Part shown: in pieces, positions 16,588 to 24,831 of the stretch
How positions within the stretch are numbered: position 1 is the first letter of the stretch
Layout of the letters: every line of letters starts with the position of its first letter
Source of the DNA: Halpernia frigidisoli
Lineage (GTDB): Bacteria > Bacteroidota > Bacteroidia > Flavobacteriales > Weeksellaceae
Reading direction: 5' to 3'
NCBI RefSeq assembly: GCF_900113805.1
Contig: NZ_FOQT01000001.1
Location: forward strand, 910,411 to 974,410
Length of the DNA stretch: 64,000 nucleotides
Made by a program: the position numbers and the translations under genes
The notes under the pieces: model-generated
The model's input: only the letters and a program-made list of their open reading frames with translations
Database searches by the model: none
Told to the model about the DNA's origin: nothing

Positions 16588-16616
16588 AAGTACTTTCTCC
16601 GGAAGGTATTTTTTTT
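16588..16616 (+). terminator. intrinsic terminator of the helicase gene
   Basis: TACTTTC and GAAGGTA pair (one G-T) around TCCG (16591-16608), then eight T follow. Confidence 0.8.
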
Positions 16617-16651
16617 GTTTAGAAGCAAGAAGATTATCTCTTTTTAGAAAA

Positions 16652-16724
16652 TCATTCCCGCTGTCCACTATATCTTTTTTCCCGCTGTCGCGGGAAAAAA
16701 GGATGCCGTTCCCATCGCGGCTAG
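16652..16724 (-). repeat. structured intergenic repeat, type A copy 2
   Basis: The reverse strand reads TAGCCGCGATGGGAACGGC at its start and GATATAGTGGACAGCGGGA near its end. The tip hairpin is different from copy 1 (CCCGCGACAGCGGG), while the flanking T and A runs and the basal arms are kept. That is what compensatory change in a folded RNA or DNA would give. Confidence 0.8.
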
Positions 16725-16825
16725 GTTGAAGGATATTTTTTTGTTCGACAGGACGTAAATTCTGCTTATTTTAATTTTAAAAAAATTAAATATCACTTCG
16801 AAATTACTAGAAAATAAACAAACCA

Positions 16826-16878
16826 TTTTGTCATTCCGTAGGAATCTCAACAGTTTAGATTCCTACGGAATGACAAAA
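16826..16878. repeat. 22-bp perfect inverted repeat
   Basis: TTTTGTCATTCCGTAGGAA... (16826-16847) and its exact complement (16857-16878) flank a 9-base loop, CAACAGTTT. The perfect match and absence of genes suggest a dispersed palindromic (REP or MITE-like) unit. Either strand could form a very stable hairpin. Confidence 0.85.
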
Positions 16879-16936
16879 AACTTCCTGAATTTTTGTCTTA
16901 TATTTTTGAAACAAAACTTTGTTATTATACAAAACC

Positions 16937-17043
16937 TGCAGCCCGACTTGAGTGGAAATCCTTTTTGCCTAAAAAAAACCTTTGTTCTTGTGAAAACTTT
17001 TCGAAGCAAAAAGATTGGGAACGGAAGGCGGAAATGTCTGCCA
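16937..17043 (+). repeat. structured intergenic repeat, type B copy 1
   Basis: The copy begins GCAGCCCGACTTGAGTGGA, keeps AATCCTTTTT and CAAAAAGATT around a longer variable tip, and ends GGGAACGGAAGGCGGAAATG with CTGCC. Compared with the other type B copies it has the longest insert at the tip. Confidence 0.75.
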
Positions 17044-17120
17044 AAATAAAATATAAATTACGCATTCGACAAAGTCAAATGTCTGTCCAAAAAGTTGCGC
17101 TATTTTAAGTTAGAAAATCT

Positions 17121-17128
17121 TAAATTTG
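17121..17128 (+). promoter_or_regulatory. -7-like box just before ppc
   Basis: TAAATTTG matches TAnnTTTG but lies only three bases before the ATG, which would give a leaderless message. Confidence 0.35.
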
Positions 17129-17131
17129 AAC

Positions 17132-19678
17132 ATGCGAAACAACAACCGTTCAGAGAAATTCCGGCAAATAGTAGAAAATAAATTTCAAATTTATAACTCA
17201 CTTTTTATGAGTTTGCCTTATGACAAAATGAGTAATATCGGGATGTTGCTGCCTTTTTTATACGAAGAAAGCAAGGAAGGCTACGAAGCCGGAAAAACGC
17301 CGGAAGATATTTTAGAGAATTTTTTCACAAACCACACGCATCTAAAAACAGAAAAAGAAAAACTCGATCTGCTTTTTAAAATAATACAATATATCGAACG
17401 GCAAGTTGTGCTTTTTGACAGTATCGAAGACGCTGCTTTTCCACAACTGCATTCAGATTCTGACGCCGGAACTGTGCAAAACATTTTTGACCGCGCGACG
17501 CAACAAAATTCTGTGCAGGAAGTTCGTGACAAATTAAATGAATTTGGCGTGAAAGTAGTTTTTACCGCGCATCCAACACAGTTTTATCCTAATTCTGTAC
17601 AACGAATTTTGCATGATCTTAAAACTCAAATTACGGCAGATTCCATTACAAACATTGATTTATTATTACAACAATTAGGAAAAACGCCTTTTGTAAATAA
17701 AGAAAAACCGACGCCTTTAGACGAAGCGATGAGCATTATTTATTATCTGCGCTACATTTATTACGATAGTTTGGGCGAACTTTTCACGGAAATAAAATCT
17801 GTTTTTAAAACTGAAAATTTTCACCTGAATGAAGATCTTTTTCAACTTGGATTTTGGCCAGGTGGCGACAGAGATGGAAATCCTTTTGTGACTGCAGAAA
17901 TCACGAGAAAAGTGGCAGAGGAATTACATCTTTCAATTCTGAAATCATATTACAGCCATTTAAAATATGTTCGGAGAAGATTGAGTTTTAGCGGTGTTTC
18001 AGAAATTTTAGAAAAGTTGAGTCAGAAACTTTACGATGCTATTTTTAAAGAAGATTGTGATATTTCTGCGGAAGAAATGATTACCGAAATAAATAAAGCA
18101 GAAGAAATTTTATCTGAAAAACATAACGGTTTATTTAAAGAATTACTTGAAAATTTCCGCGATCGAATCAGGATTTTCGGGACGCATTTCGCCGGTTTAG
18201 ATCTACGTCAAGACAGTAGGGTTTTACAAAAAGCAATCGATTTTCTTATTTCTAAAAGTGAAATCAATGAAAGCGAAAGTTTAACGGAAAATCAAAAATT
18301 TAAATATTTAATTGAAAATAAACCGGATTTTAATTTTGCAAACTGGGATGAAGATTTAACAAAAGATACTTTACAATCAATTGCTCAAATCACACAAATT
18401 CAGGCGAAAAATGGCGAACGCGGCATGAACCGATATATCATTTCTAATTCTGAAGCCGTAAAAGATGTGATGAATGTTCTGGCATTTTTTAAAGTGTGTC
18501 AATATGAAGATGATGAAATCAAAATGGATATTATTCCGCTTTTTGAAACAATGGAAGGTCTGGGAAATGGCGAAAGCGTGATGAAAGAATTGTATGAAAA
18601 TTCTTTTTACAAAGCGCATTTAGAACGTCGCGGAAATCAGCAAACTATTATGCTTGGATTTTCTGACGGTACAAAAGATGGCGGCTATTTAAAAGCCAAC
18701 TGGGAAATTTTCACCACAAAAGAAAAATTGACAAAAATCTCAAAAGAATATGGAATTAAAGTTGTTTTCTTCGATGGTCGCGGTGGTCCACCAGCGCGTG
18801 GTGGCGGAAAAACACACGACTTTTATGCATCGCAAGGAAAAACGATTGCTAATAATAAGATAGAATTAACGATCCAAGGACAAACTATTACGAGCGTTTT
18901 TGGAAATAAAGAACAGGCAAAATTTAATTTTGAACAACTTTTAACCGCCGGAATTGAAAATGATGTTTTTAGTAATTTTAAAAAAGAACTGACTGAAAAT
19001 GAACGCACATTGTTTGAAGAATTATCAACTTTAAGTTTTGAAAAATACTCTTCATTAAAGGCAAATCCTCTTTTCGTGCCCTATTTACAGGAAATGAGCA
19101 CTTTAGAATATTATGGAAAAGCAAATATCGGAAGCCGACCAAGCAAACGAGGCGGAAGTTCTGAACTTAAATTTGAAGATCTGCGCGCCATTCCATTTGT
19201 GGGAAGCTGGTCGCAATTAAAGCAAAATGTTCCCGGATTTTTTGGTGTTGGAACGGCCTTGAATCAATTTAAAAAAGAAAATAAATTTGAAGAAGTTAGA
19301 CAGCTTTACAAAGATTCAGATTTCTTTAGAACGCTGATTTTGAACAGTATGATGAGTTTGAGCAAATCATACTTTCCGCTGACTTCTTACATGAAAAAAG
19401 ATGAAAAATACGGCGATTTCTGGCAAATTTTATTTGATGAATATCAACTTTCAAGAGCTTTGATGCTTGAATTAACAGGATTTAAAGCTTTAATGGAAGA
19501 AGAACCTGTTTCTAAAAAATCTGTCGAAATCCGGGAAAAAATTGTGCTGCCTTTGTTGAGTATCCAACAATATGCGCTGATAAAAATTAAGAAAAATCCG
19601 GAAAATAAAGAAGCTTTTGAAAAATTGGTGATTCGTTCGCTTTTTGGAAATATTAATGCAAGCCGGAATTCGGCGTAG
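17132..19678 (+). CDS. ppc: phosphoenolpyruvate carboxylase (Bacteroidota-type)
   Basis: The 848-residue enzyme carboxylates PEP to oxaloacetate, an anaplerotic step. I start at the ATG (MRNNNRSEKF) rather than the TTG two codons upstream. Recognisable motifs are VFTAHPTQF (catalytic His), FWPGGDRDGNPFVT, LGFSDGTKDGGYL, FFDGRGGPPARGGGKTH and GSRPSKRGG, plus LRAIPFVGSWSQ. Several differ from the textbook forms (TAHPTE, FHGRGGxxGRGG), and the C-terminus NASRNSA replaces NTG. These match a divergent group I associate with flavobacteria. The gene stands alone, between repeat clusters, convergent with tatD. Confidence 0.93.
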   Translation: MRNNNRSEKFRQIVENKFQIYNSLFMSLPYDKMSNIGMLLPFLYEESKEGYEAGKTPEDILENFFTNHTHLKTEKEKLDLLFKIIQYIERQVVLFDSIEDAAFPQLHSDSDAGTVQNIFDRATQQNSVQEVRDKLNEFGVKVVFTAHPTQFYPNSVQRILHDLKTQITADSITNIDLLLQQLGKTPFVNKEKPTPLDEAMSIIYYLRYIYYDSLGELFTEIKSVFKTENFHLNEDLFQLGFWPGGDRDGNPFVTAEITRKVAEELHLSILKSYYSHLKYVRRRLSFSGVSEILEKLSQKLYDAIFKEDCDISAEEMITEINKAEEILSEKHNGLFKELLENFRDRIRIFGTHFAGLDLRQDSRVLQKAIDFLISKSEINESESLTENQKFKYLIENKPDFNFANWDEDLTKDTLQSIAQITQIQAKNGERGMNRYIISNSEAVKDVMNVLAFFKVCQYEDDEIKMDIIPLFETMEGLGNGESVMKELYENSFYKAHLERRGNQQTIMLGFSDGTKDGGYLKANWEIFTTKEKLTKISKEYGIKVVFFDGRGGPPARGGGKTHDFYASQGKTIANNKIELTIQGQTITSVFGNKEQAKFNFEQLLTAGIENDVFSNFKKELTENERTLFEELSTLSFEKYSSLKANPLFVPYLQEMSTLEYYGKANIGSRPSKRGGSSELKFEDLRAIPFVGSWSQLKQNVPGFFGVGTALNQFKKENKFEEVRQLYKDSDFFRTLILNSMMSLSKSYFPLTSYMKKDEKYGDFWQILFDEYQLSRALMLELTGFKALMEEEPVSKKSVEIREKIVLPLLSIQQYALIKIKKNPENKEAFEKLVIRSLFGNINASRNSA

Positions 19679-19690
19679 TTATTAACCAAA

Positions 19691-19817
19691 AACCACAAAG
19701 TCACAAAGATTTATATGTGTTCAGAATGTAGAAGATCATAAAGTTATAAAAAATAATATTTAAAACTTTATGATCTTCGATCAAATTTTTTGTCCAAATC
19801 TTTGTGACTTTGTGGTT
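19691..19817. repeat. nested inverted repeats between convergent ppc and tatD
   Basis: The outer arms (19691-19712 and 19796-19817) are 22 bp and exact complements, beginning AACCACAAAGTCACAAAG. Inside them, GAAGATCATAAAGTT (19731-19745) and AACTTTATGATCTTC (19764-19778) form a second perfect 15-bp pair. The whole can fold as one extended hairpin and could act as a bidirectional terminator for the two convergent genes. Confidence 0.85.
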
Positions 19818-19825
19818 AAATAAAC

Positions 19826-20593
19826 CTACAAAATTTCAAATATTTTCTCAGCGTTTTCTGTTGTGATCCTATCAATTTCTGCAAAATCTTTTTGATAAAT
19901 ATCAACTAATTTCCCCACAACTAAATCGAGATAAGAACTTTCATTTCTTTTACCACGAAACGGAACGGGCGCCAAATACGGCGAATCTGTTTCCAAAACA
20001 ATTTTGTCTAACGAAATTTCATTTAAAAACTGGTCTATTTTCCCATTTTTAAAAGTCACTACGCCACCAATTCCTAAGGAAAATCCCAAATCAATCGCGT
20101 GTTTTGCTTGCTCTAAATCCCCGGAAAAACAATGAAAAATCCCTCTCAATTTTGAATGTTTTTTTCGTTCTAAAACCTCAAAAGTTTCATCAAAACTACT
20201 TCTTGTGTGTATTACAATTGGTAAATCTTTTTCAATTGCCCAATCTATTTGCTTTTCAAACGCTTTTATCTGAATATCCAAAGTCGTTTTATCCCAATAA
20301 AGATCAATTCCTATTTCACCAATTGCGGGAAATTTTCTTTGATTTAAAAAATCTTCAACCAATTTTAATTCATTTTCCCACGATTCTGGTTTTACATAAC
20401 AAGGATGAAGTCCGATCATTGAGAAAATTTGGTTTGGATATTTTGTCTCCAAATCAAACATTTTTTGATGACTTTGAGAATCAATTGCTGGTAGAAAAAA
20501 TTTAGAAACACCTTTAGAAATGGCTCTTTCAATCATTTTATCGCGATCTTCGTCAAATTCTTCTGAATATAAATGCGTGTGCGTATCGATCAT
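19826..20593 (-). CDS. tatD: TatD family metal-dependent hydrolase (DNase)
   Basis: The 255-residue TIM-barrel hydrolase is of the TatD/YcfH type. The metal ligands are visible: MIDTHTHLYS (His4, His6), IGEIGID (Glu), IVIHTRSS (His), FHCFSG (His) and VLETDSPYLAP (Asp). Family members show 3'-5' exonuclease or DNase activity, suggested to act in DNA repair or quality control. It has the expected length. The start ATG is followed immediately by the conserved IDTHTH, so it is certain. It is cytoplasmic, and a type B repeat separates it from the upstream GSCFA gene. Confidence 0.93.
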   Translation of the reverse strand: MIDTHTHLYSEEFDEDRDKMIERAISKGVSKFFLPAIDSQSHQKMFDLETKYPNQIFSMIGLHPCYVKPESWENELKLVEDFLNQRKFPAIGEIGIDLYWDKTTLDIQIKAFEKQIDWAIEKDLPIVIHTRSSFDETFEVLERKKHSKLRGIFHCFSGDLEQAKHAIDLGFSLGIGGVVTFKNGKIDQFLNEISLDKIVLETDSPYLAPVPFRGKRNESSYLDLVVGKLVDIYQKDFAEIDRITTENAEKIFEIL

Positions 20594-20673
20594 TTGTTGT
20601 ACTGAAATTTTATTATTTGAAATCTTTAAAACTCTTAGGATTTTTAAAACTCATTAAATTTTTTGCGAAAACT

Positions 20674-20756
20674 TGCAGCCCGACTTGAGTGGAGCTCTTT
20701 TATGTGCAGCGAAGCGGAACAAAAAAAGCGGGAACGGAAGGCGGATAAAGCTGCCC
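20674..20756 (+). repeat. structured intergenic repeat, type B copy 2
   Basis: The copy starts GCAGCCCGACTTGAGTGGAG and ends GGGAACGGAAGGCGGATAAA then GCTGCC. The ends GCAGC/GCTGC pair, and the tip contains GTGCAGCGAAGCGGAAC. It lies between tatD and the GSCFA gene, antisense to both. Confidence 0.8.
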
Positions 20757-20764
20757 AAATAATT

Positions 20765-21715
20765 TTAAAAGATCTTATGATTAACTTTGGCTTGTTGAGA
20801 AGCAATTTTAAGTTTTAATTTTTCCTGAAATTCCAGATATTTTGGATTTTTTGTATCATCTGTTTTATGTTCTAAAGCTTTTCTTATCTTCAAATTTTCA
20901 CCGAAAAAACTTTTACATTCTTCCGTAAAATAAGCTTCCACAAACTTTTCCCAAATGTATTGAATGGCCTGGGAATTTGGATGAATCAAATCATCTTTAT
21001 AGAAACGATAATCCCGAAGATCGTCAATCATCATTTCATAAACCGGCAAATAATTAACGTATTCAAAAGTAGAAATCACCTCGTGAAGCGCTGTAAATAG
21101 TTTTGCTTTGCTTAGTTGATTTTCTGTAATTCCATCTTTTGTATGACGAACCGGCGAAATGCTAAAGAGAATCTGAACATTTTCCGAACAAATATCTTTT
21201 AGAAGTGAGATGGTTTCCGATATAGAATCACAAATTTCTAAGTGCGTCAAATATCTTTTTTCAAAATATTTTGCAGGAATTTTATGGCAATTTGCTACTA
21301 ATTTTTTCTTGGGTAAAAATTCATAAATGAAAGAAGTTCCCAAAGTTATAATTACAAAATCGGCAGATTTCAAAAACTCGTTACTTAGCTGAATCTGGTG
21401 GTTTATAGAATCTAAAGTCTGATGAGAAAATCTTGAATTATAAGTAGAATTGTGATCCAAAGAAATATATTCGCCATTAAATTTTATTAAATCCTCTTCT
21501 GTATAAAATTCTGCATCATGAATTTTTTTTAAAGCTTTATTTATTGAATATGGATTAAATAGGGTTCCAAAAGGGTTATTAAAACTTTGTAACTGTCCTT
21601 CTAAAAGTTTGGCAGATATTTCTGCGGAAAAACAGGAACCAATGCTGAAAATATTTGAGTTTAAATTGATTTTATTGGAGGAAATGGGAAGATCAACTTC
21701 CGTTCGAAATTTCAT
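20765..21715 (-). CDS. GSCFA domain protein
   Basis: This 316-residue protein has the family signature near its N-terminus: NIFSIGSCFSAEIS (residues 23-36), with the potentially nucleophilic Ser, and NPFGTLFNPYSI. Further conserved pieces are VIITLGTSFIYE and LFSISPVRHTKDG, and the C-terminal LIHPNSQAIQYIWEKF with a His. This order (Ser block, G, N, then D/H near the end) resembles SGNH/GDSL esterases, so an ester or acyl hydrolase role is likely but unproven. No signal peptide is visible. Confidence 0.82.
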   Translation of the reverse strand: MKFRTEVDLPISSNKINLNSNIFSIGSCFSAEISAKLLEGQLQSFNNPFGTLFNPYSINKALKKIHDAEFYTEEDLIKFNGEYISLDHNSTYNSRFSHQTLDSINHQIQLSNEFLKSADFVIITLGTSFIYEFLPKKKLVANCHKIPAKYFEKRYLTHLEICDSISETISLLKDICSENVQILFSISPVRHTKDGITENQLSKAKLFTALHEVISTFEYVNYLPVYEMMIDDLRDYRFYKDDLIHPNSQAIQYIWEKFVEAYFTEECKSFFGENLKIRKALEHKTDDTKNPKYLEFQEKLKLKIASQQAKVNHKIF

Positions 21716-21739
21716 AATGTAATAATATGTGCGCGTTTT

Positions 21740-22711
21740 TTATACTTCTCTTTTTAGTAAATAATTGGCGAGTTCTACGAATGGTTTTTTTCTATCTTCA
21801 GAAACATCAATTTTAGCAAGAAACTCTTGCGCCAAATGATTGTGCTTTTGAATAAGCTGAAGCACCTTTTCTTCTACCCTAGTTCTGCGGAAAATTTTCT
21901 CAACACCATGAATTTTGTCAATGTTGTCGGTTTTTTTAGAATACCAGTAATTCAATTCGTCACGCTCTTCTGGCGTTGCGTTTTGCATGGCATAGTGGTA
22001 CAAAACCGTTTTTTTATTTTCATAAATATCGCCAGCATGCTTTTTTCCAAACTGCGCCATATCGCCAAACACATCAAGATAATCATCCATAATTTGGAAT
22101 GCAATACCGACGTGTTTTCCGTAATTAAACAAATGTTTGGCATCTTTAAAATTTGCGCCAGCTATTACTGCACCGATTTCAAAAGACGAAGCGCTTAAAA
22201 TACCCGTTTTATAAGTGATCATTCTTAGATAGTCATCGAAAGTAACATCTTTTTCAGACTCAAAATTGATATCGTATTGCTGTCCTTCACAAAGTAAAAT
22301 CCCCGTGTGGGTAAAAATTCTCACGCAGGCCTTGTATAATTCTGGTTCCAGATCTTCGAAAAATTTATAGGCTTTCAATAATAATCCATCTCCTGAAAGA
22401 ATACCGACATTGATTCCGTGAAGTGTGTGAATTGTTGGTTTATTACGTCTTAAAGGCGCTTCATCCATAATATCATCATGAATCAAAGTGAAATTATGAA
22501 AGAATTCTATCGCTAAAGAAGGTTTTATCGCTTTCTTTTGATCACCACCAAACATATCGTTTGCCATTAAAACCATAATTGGTCTTAACCTTTTGCCTCC
22601 ATGACTGATAATGTAGTTCATCGGCGCATACAATTCTTCCGGTTTGTCTTTAAATGTATACCGCGCAATCGCCTTTGCAACAATTTTCTGATAGTCTTCC
22701 AAAAATTCCAT
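21740..22711 (-). CDS. polyprenyl (trans-isoprenyl) diphosphate synthase
   Basis: The 323-residue enzyme condenses isopentenyl diphosphate with allylic diphosphates. I start at MEFLEDYQKIV, because a -7 box lies at 22729-22736 inside the longer frame. The first Asp-rich motif is DDIMDEAPLRR (79-89) and the second DDYLDVFGD (209-217). HGGKRLRP is the IPP-binding box. Chain length cannot be read off: the residues before the first motif are FHNFTLIH, as in medium or short-chain enzymes such as farnesyl or geranylgeranyl synthases. It is divergent from the chitinase gene, with only 136 bases between. Confidence 0.92.
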   Translation of the reverse strand: MEFLEDYQKIVAKAIARYTFKDKPEELYAPMNYIISHGGKRLRPIMVLMANDMFGGDQKKAIKPSLAIEFFHNFTLIHDDIMDEAPLRRNKPTIHTLHGINVGILSGDGLLLKAYKFFEDLEPELYKACVRIFTHTGILLCEGQQYDINFESEKDVTFDDYLRMITYKTGILSASSFEIGAVIAGANFKDAKHLFNYGKHVGIAFQIMDDYLDVFGDMAQFGKKHAGDIYENKKTVLYHYAMQNATPEERDELNYWYSKKTDNIDKIHGVEKIFRRTRVEEKVLQLIQKHNHLAQEFLAKIDVSEDRKKPFVELANYLLKREV

Positions 22712-22728
22712 AAATACTTTGTTTACTG

Positions 22729-22736
22729 CAAAAATA
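22729..22736 (-). promoter_or_regulatory. -7 box of the polyprenyl synthase gene
   Basis: The minus strand reads TATTTTTG, 17 bases before the ATG. It fixes the short start of the synthase. Confidence 0.6.
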
Positions 22737-22805
22737 CGATTTTTAAAATTTTTTAGAGGTAAAAAAAGCGCCAAACTTTATGGGAAAATAATGAACGATA
22801 ATTTA

Positions 22806-22813
22806 TAGATTTG
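22806..22813 (+). promoter_or_regulatory. -7 box of the chitinase gene
   Basis: TAGATTTG matches TAnnTTTG and lies 34 bases before the ATG, divergent to the synthase promoter. Confidence 0.5.
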
Positions 22814-22847
22814 TGCTTATTATTTAATGTAAACTAAAGTTTTGTCA

Positions 22848-23711
22848 ATGAAATACCTATCACTTTTGCTTTACTTTTTTTTATTTCCAAAATATTCTTC
22901 GCAGATTTTAAAATTATCTGAAAAACCTTTATCAGAAAGAAAAATTGACTCATCAAAAACCGGATTAACTTCCCTTTTAAATGAGAAAAATTGGAATGAA
23001 CTTTTCCCAAACCGTTCGGATTTAAAAAATAGTAAAGATTTTTATTCCTTTAAATCTTTTGTTAAAGCCTCAAAATATTTTCCTGAATTTCTTTCCGACA
23101 ATGATGAAATTAAAAAACGTGAGCTTGCCGCTTTTTTAGCAAATATTGCACAAGAAACAAGCGGTGGCTGGCCAGAAGCTCCGGGTGGCTATTTTAAGTG
23201 GGGTTTATATTTTGTGGATGAGCAGCAAACGGGTTTACAAAATGATTATGCCGATTTTTCTAAATTAAATTATCCACCGGTAGATGGTAAAAAATATTTT
23301 GGGCGCGGACCAAAACAATTAAGCTGGAATTATAATTATGGACAATTCAGTGAAGCTTGGTTTGGCTCAAAAGATATTTTATTAAAAAATCCGGATTTAT
23401 TATCTGAAGATCCAGTTCTTTCCTTTGCCTCGGCAATTTGGTTTTGGATGACGCCGCAGTTTCCAAAGCCTTCATGTCACGAGATAATGACCGGAAAATG
23501 GACGCCAAGCGATAATGATATTTTAAATGGTCGTTTAGCTGGTTTCGGCTCAACCGTAAATGTTATAAATGGTGGAATTGAGTGTGGAAATGGTAAAGAT
23601 CTCGAAAAAACAAAATACCGATATGACTATTATCGGTATTTTTGTGATTACTTTAAAGTTTCGCCAGGTGACAATATTTCCTGTGCTACTCAAAAACCTT
23701 TCGGACAATAA
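22848..23711 (+). CDS. secreted GH19 chitinase
   Basis: This 287-residue protein starts at the ATG giving MKYLSLLLYFFLF, a signal peptide ending near YSSQ. The GH19 domain begins near residue 40. It shows LAAFLANIAQETSGGW, where Glu103 is the likely acid catalyst, and KYFGRGPKQLSWNYNYGQFSEAWFG, the family's substrate-cleft signature. RLAGFGSTVNVINGGIECG follows in the C-terminal half. No chitin-binding domain or type IX sorting domain is present. It probably cleaves chitin or a chitin-like GlcNAc polymer; some family members act on peptidoglycan-like substrates. Monocistronic. Confidence 0.9.
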   Translation: MKYLSLLLYFFLFPKYSSQILKLSEKPLSERKIDSSKTGLTSLLNEKNWNELFPNRSDLKNSKDFYSFKSFVKASKYFPEFLSDNDEIKKRELAAFLANIAQETSGGWPEAPGGYFKWGLYFVDEQQTGLQNDYADFSKLNYPPVDGKKYFGRGPKQLSWNYNYGQFSEAWFGSKDILLKNPDLLSEDPVLSFASAIWFWMTPQFPKPSCHEIMTGKWTPSDNDILNGRLAGFGSTVNVINGGIECGNGKDLEKTKYRYDYYRYFCDYFKVSPGDNISCATQKPFGQ

Positions 23712-23741
23712 TTTTATTGAACTAAAAAAATATTTTTAAAA

Positions 23742-24698
23742 TTACTTTCCGAGTTTTATCTTTAAATTTTTTATCATATCCTGGGTCATTTCAGAAATGC
23801 CAAAAGTGTAATTTAAATCCCAATCTTTTTTAGCAATTGAGTCATCAATCGAAGCTGGCCAGGAATCTGCAATTTTTTGACGAAAATCTGCATCGTAAGA
23901 AATTTCAAATTCCGGGATTTCTTTTTTAATTTCTGCGGCTAATTCTTTTGGTGTAAATGACATTCCGCCTAAATTATACGAGCTGTGAATAGTAAGATTT
24001 TCTTTCGGCGCCGCCATTAATTTTAGAGTAGCATCGATAGCGTCATCCATATAAAGCATCGGCATAGCCGTGTTTTCCGTGATGTAACTTTTATATTTTT
24101 TCTCTTCTAAAGCCTCGTAGAAAATCTCAACAGCGTAATCTGTAGTTCCGCCACCGGCAGGTGTTTTCCAGGAAATTAAACCAGGATATCTGATGCTTCG
24201 TACATCAACTCCGTATTTATCAAAATAATATTCGCACCATTTTTCACCCGACATTTTAGAAATTCCATAAACCGTTGTTGGATTTAAAACCACATCCTGA
24301 CCCACATTTTCTTTGGGAATTCCTGTTCCAAAAACAGCAATAGAACTTGGCCAAAATATTTTTGAAATTAAACCTTCTTTTGCCATTTCACAGAAATTAA
24401 GCAGAGGTTCAACATTTAATTTCCAGGCAAAAAGTGGCTGTTTTTCTGAAGTTCCGGACAATAAAGATGCTAAATGATAAACTGTTGTTATCTCATAATC
24501 TTTGATAACCTGGCGAACCAATTGCGTGTTAGAAACGTCCATTCTTTCATAATAACCAGCAGAAGTTAAACCTTTTTGCCACCTGTCTAAGCCTGAAGCA
24601 ATCACATTTTCCGCGCCGTGTATTTCAACCAAACGGTTTGTTAGTTCTGTTCCGATTTGTCCTAAAGCGCCTGTGATAAGAATTTTTTCTGTGGTCAT
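23742..24698 (-). CDS. L-threonine 3-dehydrogenase, SDR (epimerase-like) type
   Basis: The 318-residue NAD-dependent enzyme has the Rossmann loop ITGALGQIGTEL (8-19), the pair Ser118/Ser119 in FWPSSIAVFG, and Tyr144-x3-Lys148 in VYGISKMSGEKW. YFDKYGVDVRSIRYPGLISWKTPAGGGTTDY and PMLYMDDAIDATLKLM are typical of the short-chain threonine dehydrogenases described in flavobacteria and archaea, rather than of GalE. The reaction gives 2-amino-3-oxobutyrate. The usual partner, a 2-amino-3-ketobutyrate CoA ligase gene, is not adjacent. If this call is wrong, it is another sugar epimerase-like SDR. Confidence 0.82.
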   Translation of the reverse strand: MTTEKILITGALGQIGTELTNRLVEIHGAENVIASGLDRWQKGLTSAGYYERMDVSNTQLVRQVIKDYEITTVYHLASLLSGTSEKQPLFAWKLNVEPLLNFCEMAKEGLISKIFWPSSIAVFGTGIPKENVGQDVVLNPTTVYGISKMSGEKWCEYYFDKYGVDVRSIRYPGLISWKTPAGGGTTDYAVEIFYEALEEKKYKSYITENTAMPMLYMDDAIDATLKLMAAPKENLTIHSSYNLGGMSFTPKELAAEIKKEIPEFEISYDADFRQKIADSWPASIDDSIAKKDWDLNYTFGISEMTQDMIKNLKIKLGK

Positions 24699-24716
24699 AT
24701 ATTATTTTATGCATCG

Positions 24717-24724
24717 CAAATTTA
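24717..24724 (-). promoter_or_regulatory. -7 box of the threonine dehydrogenase gene
   Basis: The minus strand reads TAAATTTG, 18 bases before the ATG. Confidence 0.55.
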
Positions 24725-24810
24725 ATAAAATTTAAGTTTCAAAAAAATTGTGACTGTTATATTTAAGTTAAAAGTAATTCTTTATATAATTGCAAATTCT
24801 TAATTTTGAA

Positions 24811-24818
24811 ATATTAAA
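24811..24818 (+). promoter_or_regulatory. -7 box of the GNAT gene
   Basis: TAATTTTG lies 13 bases before the ATG at 24832 and inside the longer frame that begins at TTG 24790, supporting the shorter start. Confidence 0.5.
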
Positions 24819-24831
24819 AAATTTAAAGCAA

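Larger units (their letters stand above)
16566..17131. other. repeat-filled intergenic gap
   Basis: No credible gene lies in these 566 bases; small frames here run across repeats. In order the gap holds the helicase terminator, a reverse type A element (16652-16724), a 22-bp perfect inverted repeat (16826-16878), a type B element (16937-17043) and the ppc promoter region. Confidence 0.7.

Noticed and set aside
16668-17108. Several small frames in the helicase-ppc gap
   Set aside because: They run through the type A, type B and inverted repeats and would encode only repeat-derived sequence.
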